Source: Nitrosomonas sp. JL21 (lineage in GTDB: Bacteria; Pseudomonadota; Gammaproteobacteria; Burkholderiales; Nitrosomonadaceae). From it: a stretch of DNA of 39,042 bases. The translations under genes were made by a program, and so were the position numbers. Location: the NCBI RefSeq assembly GCF_009833095.1, contig NZ_QRCB01000037.1, positions 1 to 39,042 of the forward strand, read 5' to 3'. Shown in pieces: positions 28,479-36,467 of the stretch (within the stretch, counting starts at the first letter, position 1; the number at the start of each line of letters is the position of its first letter). The notes beneath the pieces are model-generated. The model ran no database searches. It saw only the letters and a list, made by a program, of their open reading frames with translations, and was not told the DNA's origin.

Positions 28479-29156
28479 TCAGGCATTTTTAATGATACCG
28501 TCTTCCAATTCGACGACACGGTCAGCGATATCGAGGATTCGATAGTCATGGGTCACTAATAAAATAGTCGTTTTCGATTCCTTTGCCAGTCGTTTTAAAA
28601 TACTGACCGCTTCATAGCCGCTCTGCTTGTCAAGCGAAGCGGTCGGTTCATCCGCCAGAATGATTTTAGGATTCCCTACCAATGCCCGGGCAATGGAAAC
28701 GCGCTGGCGCTCGCCGCCAGACAGTTGCGCTGGTTTATAATCTAGCCGTTGACCCAACCCGACCGCCTTGAGAATCTCGGCAGCGCGATCACTTCGCTGT
28801 TGCTCTGTCAGGGTATGCTGCATCTCGAGCGCCATTTTTACATTTTGTAACGCAGTCAGCGACTTGAGTAGATTATGCTGCTGGAATATATAACCAATTT
28901 GTTTACGCACTCCTATCCTGCGAGCTTCATTGCTATTGATGAATTCCTCATCAAGCACCTTGACGCTGCCGTGAAAAGCCTGGCGCAACCCTCCGATGAT
29001 GGTCAGGAACGTCGTTTTGCCGGAACCGGAAGGACCAGTCAGCAACACGATTTCACCCTGCTGGATAGAAATCGTGATGTCCTTCAGCACGGACTGCGTT
29101 AATGTTCCACTGCCGAAACTGAAACTCAGGTGATTGACATCAATAACAGGGAACAT
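28479..29156 (-). CDS. devA: ABC exporter ATP-binding subunit, DevA type
   Basis: A 225-aa ATPase of the MacB/LolD/DevA group: Walker A GPSGSGKT (41-48), signature LSGGER (145-150), Walker B IILADE (165-170) followed by PTASLD, and a distal switch His in LVTHDYR. It is the last gene of a minus-strand trio; its ATG overlaps the permease stop by one base. It energises export of a lipid or small molecule with the DevC permease and DevB adaptor. It converges with the EAL/HDOD gene. Confidence 0.9.
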   Translation of the reverse strand: MFPVIDVNHLSFSFGSGTLTQSVLKDITISIQQGEIVLLTGPSGSGKTTFLTIIGGLRQAFHGSVKVLDEEFINSNEARRIGVRKQIGYIFQQHNLLKSLTALQNVKMALEMQHTLTEQQRSDRAAEILKAVGLGQRLDYKPAQLSGGERQRVSIARALVGNPKIILADEPTASLDKQSGYEAVSILKRLAKESKTTILLVTHDYRILDIADRVVELEDGIIKNA

Positions 29157-30325
29157 CAGAACATATCAGCGGGATTGGCGTCTTTCAATTTACGTATGGC
29201 CAATACCCCCGCCATAAAACACATCGAAAGAATGCACGCAAAAACAGTCAACACCTTTCCAAGGTTCATCGGCATGGGCATGAACATTTGCGATTCTGCC
29301 AGATAGTACAAACCTGAAGAAAGCAGATAACCGGGGATAAATCCCAATATCGTCAGAAAAAAAGCCGAGGCAAATACCACGCGCACGAAATAGCCATGTT
29401 CATAACCCATGGCTTTCAAGGTCGCAAATTCATTGCGGTGATTGGTAATGTCAGTAAAAAGAATTTGATAAACGATCACCAAACCCACTATCCATCCCAT
29501 TAAGATGCCAAAATTAAAAATGAATCCAATCGGCGCGGTATCGGTCCAATATTTTTTCTCGAACTGTTGCAGCTCATCATACGTAAAGACATTGACATAT
29601 TCGTTAAGTCGGCTTTTGAGCTCGAATTGGGTTTGCAGGACGGATGCGTCGGGATGCAATTTGATGACTCCCATATCGATGCCCTCATGTTTGCGGCGAG
29701 GAAAAATGCGCATGAAATTCAAATCGCTGGTAATGACATTCCCATCCGCCGCGAATGATACGCCTAACTGAAACAGGCCGATAATCGAAATTTTATAATC
29801 ATTGATTTCAGTCATATTCTGCCCTGCTTCGAGATATTGACGAACCGGCCCGAACTCAGGGCGAGAATATTCATCGAACAATACCGTATCCTTCTGACGT
29901 AATTCCACTCGCAGGTTTTTCACAGAGGGCAGATTGAATATTGACGAATCCGGATCAAAACCGTAAATCATTAGCGTGCGCTTCGTCCGCTTCTGGATAT
30001 TTTTGAAAGGCGCCAATCCCAAGTATAGCGGGTGCACATCAGCCACCGATGGATGACCCAGAACGCGCATCAATTCACTGCGATTAAATTGTACGGAACG
30101 CCACATGGCTTCGCTTTGCCTGTGCATCAAGAATAGATCGCCATTCAACTTTACCGGCGCTAAAGCGGCACTGGCATGAAGAGAATCCTTGAAACCCAAT
30201 TGCATGAAAACCAGCACGCAAGCGAACAATACCCCACAAATCGCAGCACTCAGTTTGGTTCGATCGAAGATCAATTGCCGCCAGGCCAATCGCGCCGGAA
30301 AATAAAACCAATCTACCCAATTCAC
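29156..30325 (-). CDS. devC: ABC exporter permease, DevC type
   Basis: A 389-aa permease with one N-terminal helix (about 20-40), a large periplasmic domain (about 45-265) and three C-terminal helices ending in a FtsX-like fold. WVDWFYFPARLAWRQLIFDRTKLSAAICGVLFACVLVFMQLGFKDSL is the typical DevC opening (R-L-A-W-x-Q-L, and Q-x-G-F). NEFATLKAMGY is the FtsX/MacB coupling-helix motif. It overlaps devB by 4 nt and devA by 1 nt, so the three are one translational unit. Confidence 0.88.
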   Translation of the reverse strand: MNWVDWFYFPARLAWRQLIFDRTKLSAAICGVLFACVLVFMQLGFKDSLHASAALAPVKLNGDLFLMHRQSEAMWRSVQFNRSELMRVLGHPSVADVHPLYLGLAPFKNIQKRTKRTLMIYGFDPDSSIFNLPSVKNLRVELRQKDTVLFDEYSRPEFGPVRQYLEAGQNMTEINDYKISIIGLFQLGVSFAADGNVITSDLNFMRIFPRRKHEGIDMGVIKLHPDASVLQTQFELKSRLNEYVNVFTYDELQQFEKKYWTDTAPIGFIFNFGILMGWIVGLVIVYQILFTDITNHRNEFATLKAMGYEHGYFVRVVFASAFFLTILGFIPGYLLSSGLYYLAESQMFMPMPMNLGKVLTVFACILSMCFMAGVLAIRKLKDANPADMF

Positions 30326-31221
30326 GGAATGATTCGAACCTTGACCTGGCGGAAAATTTGGTGCTGCAATTCAGTAACAGCTTCGGATTCGAGCGTCAAA
30401 CGCACTTCAATGATGCGATTGTCCCGATCCGCTAATGGATCGGTATCGTTTATATCATTTTTTCTCACCAGAAAACCCAATTCTCTAACCTGGGCGTTAT
30501 AGACTCGCTTAAAGCCGACTGCATGGATATGTGCAGATTGGCCTATTTTGACCCGCAACAAATCCGCTTCGTACACTTCGGCAACCACATCCAATTCAGT
30601 CAAATCAGCCATTTCGAGCACACTTTTATCGCCAATGCGCTCTCCTGGTCGCGCGTAAATTTTTAATATCGTGCCATCGATTGGCGCCATGATGTACATA
30701 TTACTCAATTCTACTTCTTTGACTTTCAATTCGGATTGCGCAAGCGCTATTTCCGCGGATAAGCGCTTGACATTAATTTCTGATTGCTCAAAAGCCAACC
30801 GTTTAGCCTCAGCAAGTGAAACACTGGTGGCAGAATCATGTTTCAAAGACTGATAGCGCACATGTTCCTGTTTGTTAAAAACACGGGCAGCGTGTTCACT
30901 CTCCCGTTGCGCTTGCAGTACCTTCACCCGAGCTCGGGCAGTTTCAACTTCCGCTTTTTTCTTCTTCTGATCAGACAGAATGGCTAATGTCTGTCCGGCT
31001 CTGATTTGATCGGCTTCTTGGAACAGGAGCTGCTCAACACGTGCGCCTTCCGGGCCGGCATTATGGGAAAGTTTGAGGACGCGGGAACGAGGCTCAATTC
31101 GTCCTAATGCACCTATTCCTTGTTGAGTGTCGGGTACACGCTCCGTTTCGGCCAGAGCGGAGGAACAAGAAATACTGATGGCAGCAATTGCAAATATAAA
31201 ATAGCTCGTTTTCAGAAACAT
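30322..31221 (-). CDS. devB: DevB-type HlyD-family membrane fusion protein
   Basis: A 299-aa periplasmic adaptor. A signal peptide covers about residues 1-24 (cleavage near SALA|E). Two lipoyl half-motifs flank a coiled-coil hairpin of about 100 residues rich in Ala, Glu, Lys and Arg. IDGTILKIYARPGERIGDKSVLEMADLTEL is the second lipoyl/barrel entry. It would link the DevCA pump to an outer-membrane TolC-type channel, which is not encoded here. It is the first gene of devBCA, transcribed divergently from the cobalamin unit. Confidence 0.88.
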   Translation of the reverse strand: MFLKTSYFIFAIAAISISCSSALAETERVPDTQQGIGALGRIEPRSRVLKLSHNAGPEGARVEQLLFQEADQIRAGQTLAILSDQKKKKAEVETARARVKVLQAQRESEHAARVFNKQEHVRYQSLKHDSATSVSLAEAKRLAFEQSEINVKRLSAEIALAQSELKVKEVELSNMYIMAPIDGTILKIYARPGERIGDKSVLEMADLTELDVVAEVYEADLLRVKIGQSAHIHAVGFKRVYNAQVRELGFLVRKNDINDTDPLADRDNRIIEVRLTLESEAVTELQHQIFRQVKVRIIP

Positions 31222-31436
31222 GAATCGCTAATTCGTTGACAGACTATTCAGAGGCTCGCAGAGCTTGCACTACGAGATATGTTTATTCAATTCTGTCGAA
31301 TAATGCATGAAGAAATAATTATCGTCATACTTATCACAACAGAAATTGTAATTTTACCTCGTTTCCACAGCATTCTTGGGCATCATCAATTTTGGAATTT
31401 CACCGTTGATCAGAAATTCAGAGCGTAATCCCTGCC

Positions 31437-31466
31437 TTGACACTGCAACTGCATTTCAGGTAAGTT
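31437..31466 (+). promoter_or_regulatory. Probable sigma-70 promoter of the cobalamin unit
   Basis: A perfect -35 TTGACA at 31437-31442 is followed after 18 bp by a weak TAAGTT (31461-31466). The start site would fall near 31473, just ahead of the riboswitch. The -35 is convincing, the -10 is poor. Confidence 0.45.
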
Positions 31467-31477
31467 CCGCACACATC

Positions 31478-31672
31478 GCTTTAGGTGCTTTCAAATCTTA
31501 CGAAAGTTAAACGGGAAACTGGTGCGTTTTAAGTAGCTCTTCAAGCAACGCCAGTACTGCCCCCGCAACGGTAATTGAGTTAACCATCTGCAACAGGCCA
31601 CTGTGTGAAAACATGGGAAGGCGCAGATCAGGATATTTCCGCTCATCAGTCCGGAGACCGGCCTAAAGCACA
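31478..31672 (+). promoter_or_regulatory. Cobalamin (adenosylcobalamin) riboswitch
   Basis: P1 is CGCTTTAGG paired with GCCTAAAGCA at the two ends. Between them lie GGTGC, AAACGGGAAACTGGTG, the GCC-x-G-x-ACTGCCCCCGCAACGGTAA block, GCCACTGTG...CATGGGAAGG, and the B12 box-like CAGTCCGGAGACCGGCC. These hallmarks occur in canonical order. It precedes btuB, btuM and cobO, which fits feedback control of B12 uptake and adenosylation. Confidence 0.96.
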
Positions 31673-31680
31673 TACTGCGG

Positions 31681-31737
31681 GATTGCGGAGGGCAATCAAT
31701 GGCATAGTGATGAGTCCTGAGTACTCATCACTATGCC
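31681..31737 (+). other. Tandem hairpins between riboswitch and btuB, one with a perfect 15-bp stem
   Basis: GATTGC/GCAATC (31681-31686 / 31692-31697) is followed by GGCATAGTGATGAGT (31701-31715) pairing perfectly with ACTCATCACTATGCC (31723-31737) around a 7-nt loop. No T-tract follows, so it is not a standard intrinsic terminator. It may be part of the riboswitch expression platform or an inserted palindrome. Confidence 0.6.
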
Positions 31738-31747
31738 CATTCGGAAA

Positions 31748-31800
31748 TCCTTCGTCCATCCCTCAATCTCATTGAATACCGCGCGGGTGTGCGCGAAGGA
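31748..31800 (+). promoter_or_regulatory. Possible btuB ribosome-binding-site sequestering stem
   Basis: TCCTTCG (31748-31754) is the exact complement of CGAAGGA (31794-31800), which contains the AAGGA ribosome-binding site 8 nt before the btuB ATG. A CGCG/CGCG stem can form inside the loop. Translational control is the common mode for Gram-negative cobalamin riboswitches. Confidence 0.45.
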
Positions 31801-31808
31801 ATCTGAAC

Positions 31809-33653
31809 ATGCAAAAATACCACCGGGCGGTACTGGTCGTGCTAGGGCTAGGGCTCTATCCAGCCAGCATGATGGCTACAGGCATTGAACAACAAGAAAA
31901 ACCTGTGATGGTAACGGCGACCCGAACGGCGCAGACTGCCGATTCGTCATTGGCATCAGTAACTGTCATTACCCGCAACGATATTGAACGTCAGCAGGTG
32001 CGCTCGATGCAGGATTTGTTGCGCGGCGTAACGGGGATCAACGTCGTCAATCAGGGTGGCCCGGGCAAAGCTACCTTTGTCCAAATGCGTGGCACTGAAT
32101 CGGATCATGTGCTGGTAATGATCGATAACATCAAAGTAGGCTCGGCCACTTCCGGTACCACCGCATTCGAGAATATTCCCGTTGAACAGATCGAACGCAT
32201 CGAAATCGTGCGCGGGCCGCGCTCCAGTTTATATGGTTCTGAAGCGATCGGCGGTGTCATCCATATTTTTACGCGCAAAGGCACCGGCACCGGATTGAAA
32301 CCGACATTTGGATTTGGCGGTGGCAGTTTCGGCACGCTGGAAGGCTCCACCGGCTTGTCGTATGGTGGCAAACAAGGATGGCTCAATATGACAGCGAGCG
32401 GTATCGGTACCCAGGGATTCAATGCGTGCACAGGCTCGAGCTCCGCCGGTTGCTTCATTGATGAACTTCAACCTGACCGGGACGGTTATCGCAATGTCGC
32501 CGGTTCTGCGCGTGCCGGTTATCGTTTCCAGAATGGATTGGAAATCGATGCGAGCTTCATGCAATCAGCCGGGAAATCGCAATTTGATGGCAGTATCGCC
32601 AACAAAACCGTGTTGATGCAACAAGTCATCGGCGGTACCGCACGCTACTCCCCACTCGATTTCTGGCGCGTCAGCTTGATCGGCGGCCGCAGCCGGGAAG
32701 ATTCAGACAATTTTCTCGATAGAGCGTTCTTCAGTCGATTTAATACTATACGAGACACGATTTCGGTGCTGAATGATTTCACTATCACTTCCAATAACTT
32801 ATTGACCATTGGCATGGATTATCAAAAAGACCATGTCAACAGCAATGAGGCCTTCACAGTACATTCACGTACCAATTGGGGTGTGTTTGCACAGCATCAG
32901 GCAACTTTTGCCAAACATGATATACAACTGTCGCTTCGTCATGACGATAACCAGCAATTTGGCAGCCGGGTTACCGGGGGCGTAGGTTGGAGTTATCCTA
33001 TTACAGATGCGATTCGGCTCGTTGCCAATTTTGGCAGTGCCTTCAAAGCGCCGACCTTCAATGAATTATATTTTCCAGGTTTTAGCAACCCCAATTTACG
33101 CCCGGAAGATTCGAGAAGTTTTGAATTCGGCTCACGAGGGAAGATGACTTGGGGAAATTGGTCGCTCAATATCTACGAAACCCGCGTCGATCATCTGATT
33201 GCATTTGATGCCGCGACTTTCCAGCCGGGCAACGTTGATCAAGCACGAATCCGGGGATTTGAAGGCATTCTCAGCACCGAGCTCAAGGGTTGGCAATTCA
33301 ATGCCAACCTGACGTTGCTGGATCCTGAGAATCGTTCATCCGGCCTGAATCGCGGTAATATATTGCCCCGCCGCGCTCAGCAATCCTTTCGTCTCGACGC
33401 CGACCGTCAGTTCGGTCAGTATTACCGGCTGGGCGCCATGCTGCTGGTCGAAGGCGAGCGTTATGACGATCTCGCCAATAGCCGGAAACTGGACAGTTAT
33501 GTGAAATTTGACTTGCGCGCCGAATATATTTTTAATAAGCACTGGCGGCTTCAAGGACGCATTGAAAATCTATTCAATGAACGCTATGAAACGGCAGCAT
33601 TCTTCAATCAACCAGGGCGGAACTTTTTCGCGATGGTGCGTTATCAACCTTAA
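31809..33653 (+). CDS. btuB: TonB-dependent vitamin B12 receptor
   Basis: A 614-aa outer-membrane transporter. After a signal peptide (about 1-23) comes a TonB box/plug start, KPVMVTATRTAQ (31-42). The plug domain follows with DLLRGVTGINVV, RGTESDHVLVMIDNIKVG and ERIEIVRGPRSSLYGSEAIGGVIHIFTRKG, then a 22-strand barrel with the FGSAFKAPTFNELYFPGFSNPNLRPE and RIENLFNERYETA hallmarks of BtuB. The final residues are RYQP rather than the usual terminal aromatic. It is directly behind the cobalamin riboswitch and followed 12 bp later by btuM. Confidence 0.94.
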   Translation: MQKYHRAVLVVLGLGLYPASMMATGIEQQEKPVMVTATRTAQTADSSLASVTVITRNDIERQQVRSMQDLLRGVTGINVVNQGGPGKATFVQMRGTESDHVLVMIDNIKVGSATSGTTAFENIPVEQIERIEIVRGPRSSLYGSEAIGGVIHIFTRKGTGTGLKPTFGFGGGSFGTLEGSTGLSYGGKQGWLNMTASGIGTQGFNACTGSSSAGCFIDELQPDRDGYRNVAGSARAGYRFQNGLEIDASFMQSAGKSQFDGSIANKTVLMQQVIGGTARYSPLDFWRVSLIGGRSREDSDNFLDRAFFSRFNTIRDTISVLNDFTITSNNLLTIGMDYQKDHVNSNEAFTVHSRTNWGVFAQHQATFAKHDIQLSLRHDDNQQFGSRVTGGVGWSYPITDAIRLVANFGSAFKAPTFNELYFPGFSNPNLRPEDSRSFEFGSRGKMTWGNWSLNIYETRVDHLIAFDAATFQPGNVDQARIRGFEGILSTELKGWQFNANLTLLDPENRSSGLNRGNILPRRAQQSFRLDADRQFGQYYRLGAMLLVEGERYDDLANSRKLDSYVKFDLRAEYIFNKHWRLQGRIENLFNERYETAAFFNQPGRNFFAMVRYQP

Positions 33654-33665
33654 CCGGACTTTATT

Positions 33666-34247
33666 ATGTTGATCTTATCTTTTCGCACACAGTTGGTCAT
33701 TGCATTGCTACTAGCGGTTCTGATGATACTGACGCGTAGTTATCATTTTGCATCATCTCATCAGCTCGCTGACGCAGCGTGGGCGGTTTTCTTCCTGGCA
33801 GGGGTTTATTTACGCTCGATATGGCCTTTGCTGGGTTTCTTCGCATTAGGTGGGTGGCTGGATTTTTCCGCTTTCGCTTGGGGAGGAATCGATGATTTTT
33901 GCTTCACCCCGGCTTATATCTTCTTACTGCCTGCGTATGCTTCGCTATGGATGGCGGGAAAATGGTTTGCAAAGCAGTATCAATTCAATTGGCGCAGCCT
34001 CATACCGCTGACCATCAGCAGCGCAGTCGGGTTAACAGCCTGCGAGCTATTTTCGAATGGCGGATTCTATCTCTTTTCAGGCTATTTCTCGGCAGTGAAC
34101 GGAAATGAGTTTATTGATCTCGTCATTAAATATTTTCCGTTATACATCGAAACTTTCGGATTCTATGTCGGTTTCGCAGCAGTCATTCATATTTTCTTTA
34201 CTTATCTTGCGCAAGCTTTGAGCCTGCGTAGCGCAGTCACGAAATGA
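33666..34247 (+). CDS. btuM: BtuM-type vitamin B12 inner-membrane transporter
   Basis: A 193-aa protein with about six hydrophobic helices. From memory, the BtuM family from betaproteobacteria has a conserved Cys (Cys80 in the Thiobacillus protein) that coordinates cobalt and removes cyanide. Here Cys79 lies in DDFCFTPAY, and His27, Asp66 and Tyr84 fall one position before the His28, Asp67 and Tyr85 I recall for that protein. A conserved Arg (about 153) is not obvious. The gene lies between btuB and cobO under a cobalamin riboswitch, which is the expected context for a BtuCDF-independent B12 importer. It could alternatively be called an ECF S-component-like protein. Confidence 0.75.
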   Translation: MLILSFRTQLVIALLLAVLMILTRSYHFASSHQLADAAWAVFFLAGVYLRSIWPLLGFFALGGWLDFSAFAWGGIDDFCFTPAYIFLLPAYASLWMAGKWFAKQYQFNWRSLIPLTISSAVGLTACELFSNGGFYLFSGYFSAVNGNEFIDLVIKYFPLYIETFGFYVGFAAVIHIFFTYLAQALSLRSAVTK

Positions 34248-34248
34248 C

Positions 34249-34857
34249 ATGATGACAGAAACCGAACGCGCGCATCGTTACCGCACTCGTATGCAACGGA
34301 AAAAAGAAGTCATCGATGCAGCGATTGCTCGCGCCGGCCGGACCCAGGGTTTGCTGTTGGTACATACCGGGAACGGGAAAGGCAAATCAAGTGCAGCTTT
34401 CGGTATGATAGCGCGAGCATTGGGTCATGGACTGCGCGTTGGCGTTGCTCAGTTCATCAAGGGTCGTTCAGATACCGGCGAAGAAGCGTTCTTCCGTAGT
34501 CAACCTCATGTTGATTGGCACGTCCTCGGCGAAGGATATACCTGGGACACCCAGAACCTTGAGCGCGATACTGCCACAGCACAGCGTGGCTGGGTTATTG
34601 CTCAGAACATGTTGCGCGACCCGGCGATTGAATTGGTCGTACTGGACGAATTGACCTATCCTATCAAGTTTGGCTGGCTGGATATGGCCACCGTATTGAA
34701 TGACCTAAAAAATCGCCCGGCCATGCAGCACGTCATCATTACTGGTCGCGGCGCACCCGACGCGCTTTGCCAGCTTGCGGATACGGTCACCGAAATGACC
34801 GACATCAAACACGCATTTCGTTCGGGTATTCAGGCGCAAAAAGGTATTGATCTATGA
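34249..34857 (+). CDS. cobO: Cob(I)yrinic acid a,c-diamide adenosyltransferase
   Basis: A 202-aa CobA/CobO/BtuR-type corrinoid adenosyltransferase that makes adenosylcobalamin from ATP and cob(I)alamin. The P-loop HTGNGKGKSSAAFG (39-52) is of the modified CobA type. Also visible are FIKGRSDTGEEAFF, ELVVLDELTYPIKFGWL and VIITGRGAPDAL. Its ATG lies 1 bp after the btuM stop, and a second ATG follows directly. With btuB and btuM it completes a salvage route. No de novo cobalamin genes are present. Confidence 0.94.
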   Translation: MMTETERAHRYRTRMQRKKEVIDAAIARAGRTQGLLLVHTGNGKGKSSAAFGMIARALGHGLRVGVAQFIKGRSDTGEEAFFRSQPHVDWHVLGEGYTWDTQNLERDTATAQRGWVIAQNMLRDPAIELVVLDELTYPIKFGWLDMATVLNDLKNRPAMQHVIITGRGAPDALCQLADTVTEMTDIKHAFRSGIQAQKGIDL

Positions 34858-34887
34858 ATTCCAGTACGTTGATGACTTAACCGTTTG

Positions 34888-34912
34888 AGTTTCCGTAAAA
34901 AGGAACTTTTTT
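34888..34912 (+). terminator. Intrinsic terminator after cobO
   Basis: AGTTTCC (34888-34894) pairs with GGAACT (34902-34907), with one bulged T, and is followed by a run of six T. It sits 30 bp after the cobO stop and would end the btuB-btuM-cobO transcript. Confidence 0.65.
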
Positions 34913-35006
34913 CAGAAGAATTAAGAATATCCAAGTCGTGTTAAATATTCTGTCCGTCAATCAAGGTCTGTGAGTCGAGTGTCAAGAGCGATTCAATGCG
35001 CTCCGC

Positions 35007-36086
35007 TTATACGATCTGGAAATCGGCTGCAGTCACGGCAGGAGCTCCTACCAGCGTAGCAAACTGAACTGCTGCACCAGCCGCATTCCCGTTGGCATCG
35101 TAAGACAACACTCCAGTGGTTGTATTGTAGAGCAGGTAATCATTGGCATCGACTGCCACCGGATTGGCCTTTGCGATCAGATTACCGGCATTGATGATTC
35201 CCGTTGCCGTGAATTTGGTGAAAATAGCGTTTTCAAGCGTAATCGTGTCGTCTGCTGCAACATACCCGGTGATGGTATCGGCATTATTGATTCCGGGCGC
35301 CGCGTTGAATAAAAATTTATCCTGACCGGTACCGCCATTTAAACTGTCTTTCCCCAGACCGCCGCTGAGGGTGTCGTTACCGCCATTTCCGACGAGATTA
35401 TCGACACCCGCAAGACCATTGAGTAAATTGTTGCCATTATTGCCGTTGATGATGTTATTGAATTCATTACCGGTACCTGACAGCGCGGCGGTTCCTGTCA
35501 GCGTCAAATTTTCCAATTCTGAATCGAGAACATATGAAATGGATGCGTTGATCAAGTCAACCCCATTAGATAGGAAGCCCGTTTCATCAGCAACATCATT
35601 AATATCATTCACGACGTAAATATCGTTGCCTGCGCCTCCTTCCATGTAATCCGCGCCGAGTCCGCCATCCAACGTATCATTTCCTCCGTTGCCGGCTAAT
35701 TGATCAATACCGACCAATCCCATCAGTACATTGTTGCTATCGTTACCGGTGATATCATCATTGTTAGGCGTACCCGTTCCGTTGATTGGATTATCGCCGA
35801 TGAGTGCAAGGGTTTCCAGACCAACTTTCATCGTATAAGAAAGAAATGAATTCACCACATCGTAACCTTTCGTATCAGTAATGATATCTCCTGCATTATC
35901 GACATAATACACATCATTACCATCGCCGCCGGACATCATGTCAGCACCAATTCCACCATCGAGGATGTCATTTCCCGCGAAGCCGAAAATTGAATCAACC
36001 CCTGCTGTTCCTATCAACGCGGAACGAAAGACTCCATTTTGAGTGGTATCGTTGTCATTGAAATTTGTGCCATTAATTATTGCCAA
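35007..36086 (-). CDS. RTX-repeat calcium-binding protein, probable type I secretion substrate
   Basis: A 359-aa acidic protein without a signal peptide and almost without cysteine. It consists of GGxGxDxxx nonapeptides: GGIGADMMSGGDGNDVY, GGLGADYMEGGAGNDIY and GGLGKDSLNGGTGQDKF. Two long modules, about 39-135 and about 136-236, are clear duplicates (each NDxLDGGxGAD, then GNDxYxV, then a VxSYxxxxxLExLxLxG segment, then NNxLxGLxGxDxLxGNGG). A truncated third follows at 237-260. The last 80 residues, ending DFQIV, resemble an RTX C-terminal secretion region. No catalytic domain is present. The start is a TTG at 36086 with a strong AAGGAG; no in-frame ATG is near. A T1SS is not encoded here. 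Confidence 0.85.
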   Translation of the reverse strand: MAIINGTNFNDNDTTQNGVFRSALIGTAGVDSIFGFAGNDILDGGIGADMMSGGDGNDVYYVDNAGDIITDTKGYDVVNSFLSYTMKVGLETLALIGDNPINGTGTPNNDDITGNDSNNVLMGLVGIDQLAGNGGNDTLDGGLGADYMEGGAGNDIYVVNDINDVADETGFLSNGVDLINASISYVLDSELENLTLTGTAALSGTGNEFNNIINGNNGNNLLNGLAGVDNLVGNGGNDTLSGGLGKDSLNGGTGQDKFLFNAAPGINNADTITGYVAADDTITLENAIFTKFTATGIINAGNLIAKANPVAVDANDYLLYNTTTGVLSYDANGNAAGAAVQFATLVGAPAVTAADFQIV

Positions 36087-36467
36087 TGTCGTCTCCTTTT
36101 TTTAAAAATATTTAGAAAAACCCTCAAAATTAGACTATCAGGTATCTTAAGATGAGATTTTCAAATAGAAATGAATTATCCAAGTGATCAATAGACGCGA
36201 GAGCATTGCGATGAAATGAGGCGGGAATGTTCAATCCCAGCATGCATCAGTGCAAGGCAATTTGATCGATTTCATGGTTCCTGATGATCTGAACCTGGAC
36301 GTTGCTTATGCCGTTGCTTATCCGTTACTAAGATACTTAAGTCTTGCAAAACCACTGCGTTCAATCAGGTTGTACATTGAAATTGATGCTTTACTCATAC
36401 AATTTTTTGTCCAATCTCACCTTACCTGATTGTCGCTTACTCATTTTTACGGAATTTTTTAAGCTAC
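36087..36467. other. Intergenic region between RTX gene and the CopD fusion
   Basis: About 380 bp with no supportable gene. It contains a tandem 12-mer CGTTGCTTATGC/CGTTGCTTATCC (36300-36323) and a 10-bp palindrome ATCTTAAGAT about 65 bp upstream of the RTX gene, a possible regulator site. A poly-purine stretch just before the RTX start supplies its ribosome-binding site. Confidence 0.4.

Noticed and set aside
34978..35003. GAGCG/CGCTC hairpin after the RTX gene as a terminator
   Set aside because: The stem is 5 bp and no T-run follows on the minus strand.
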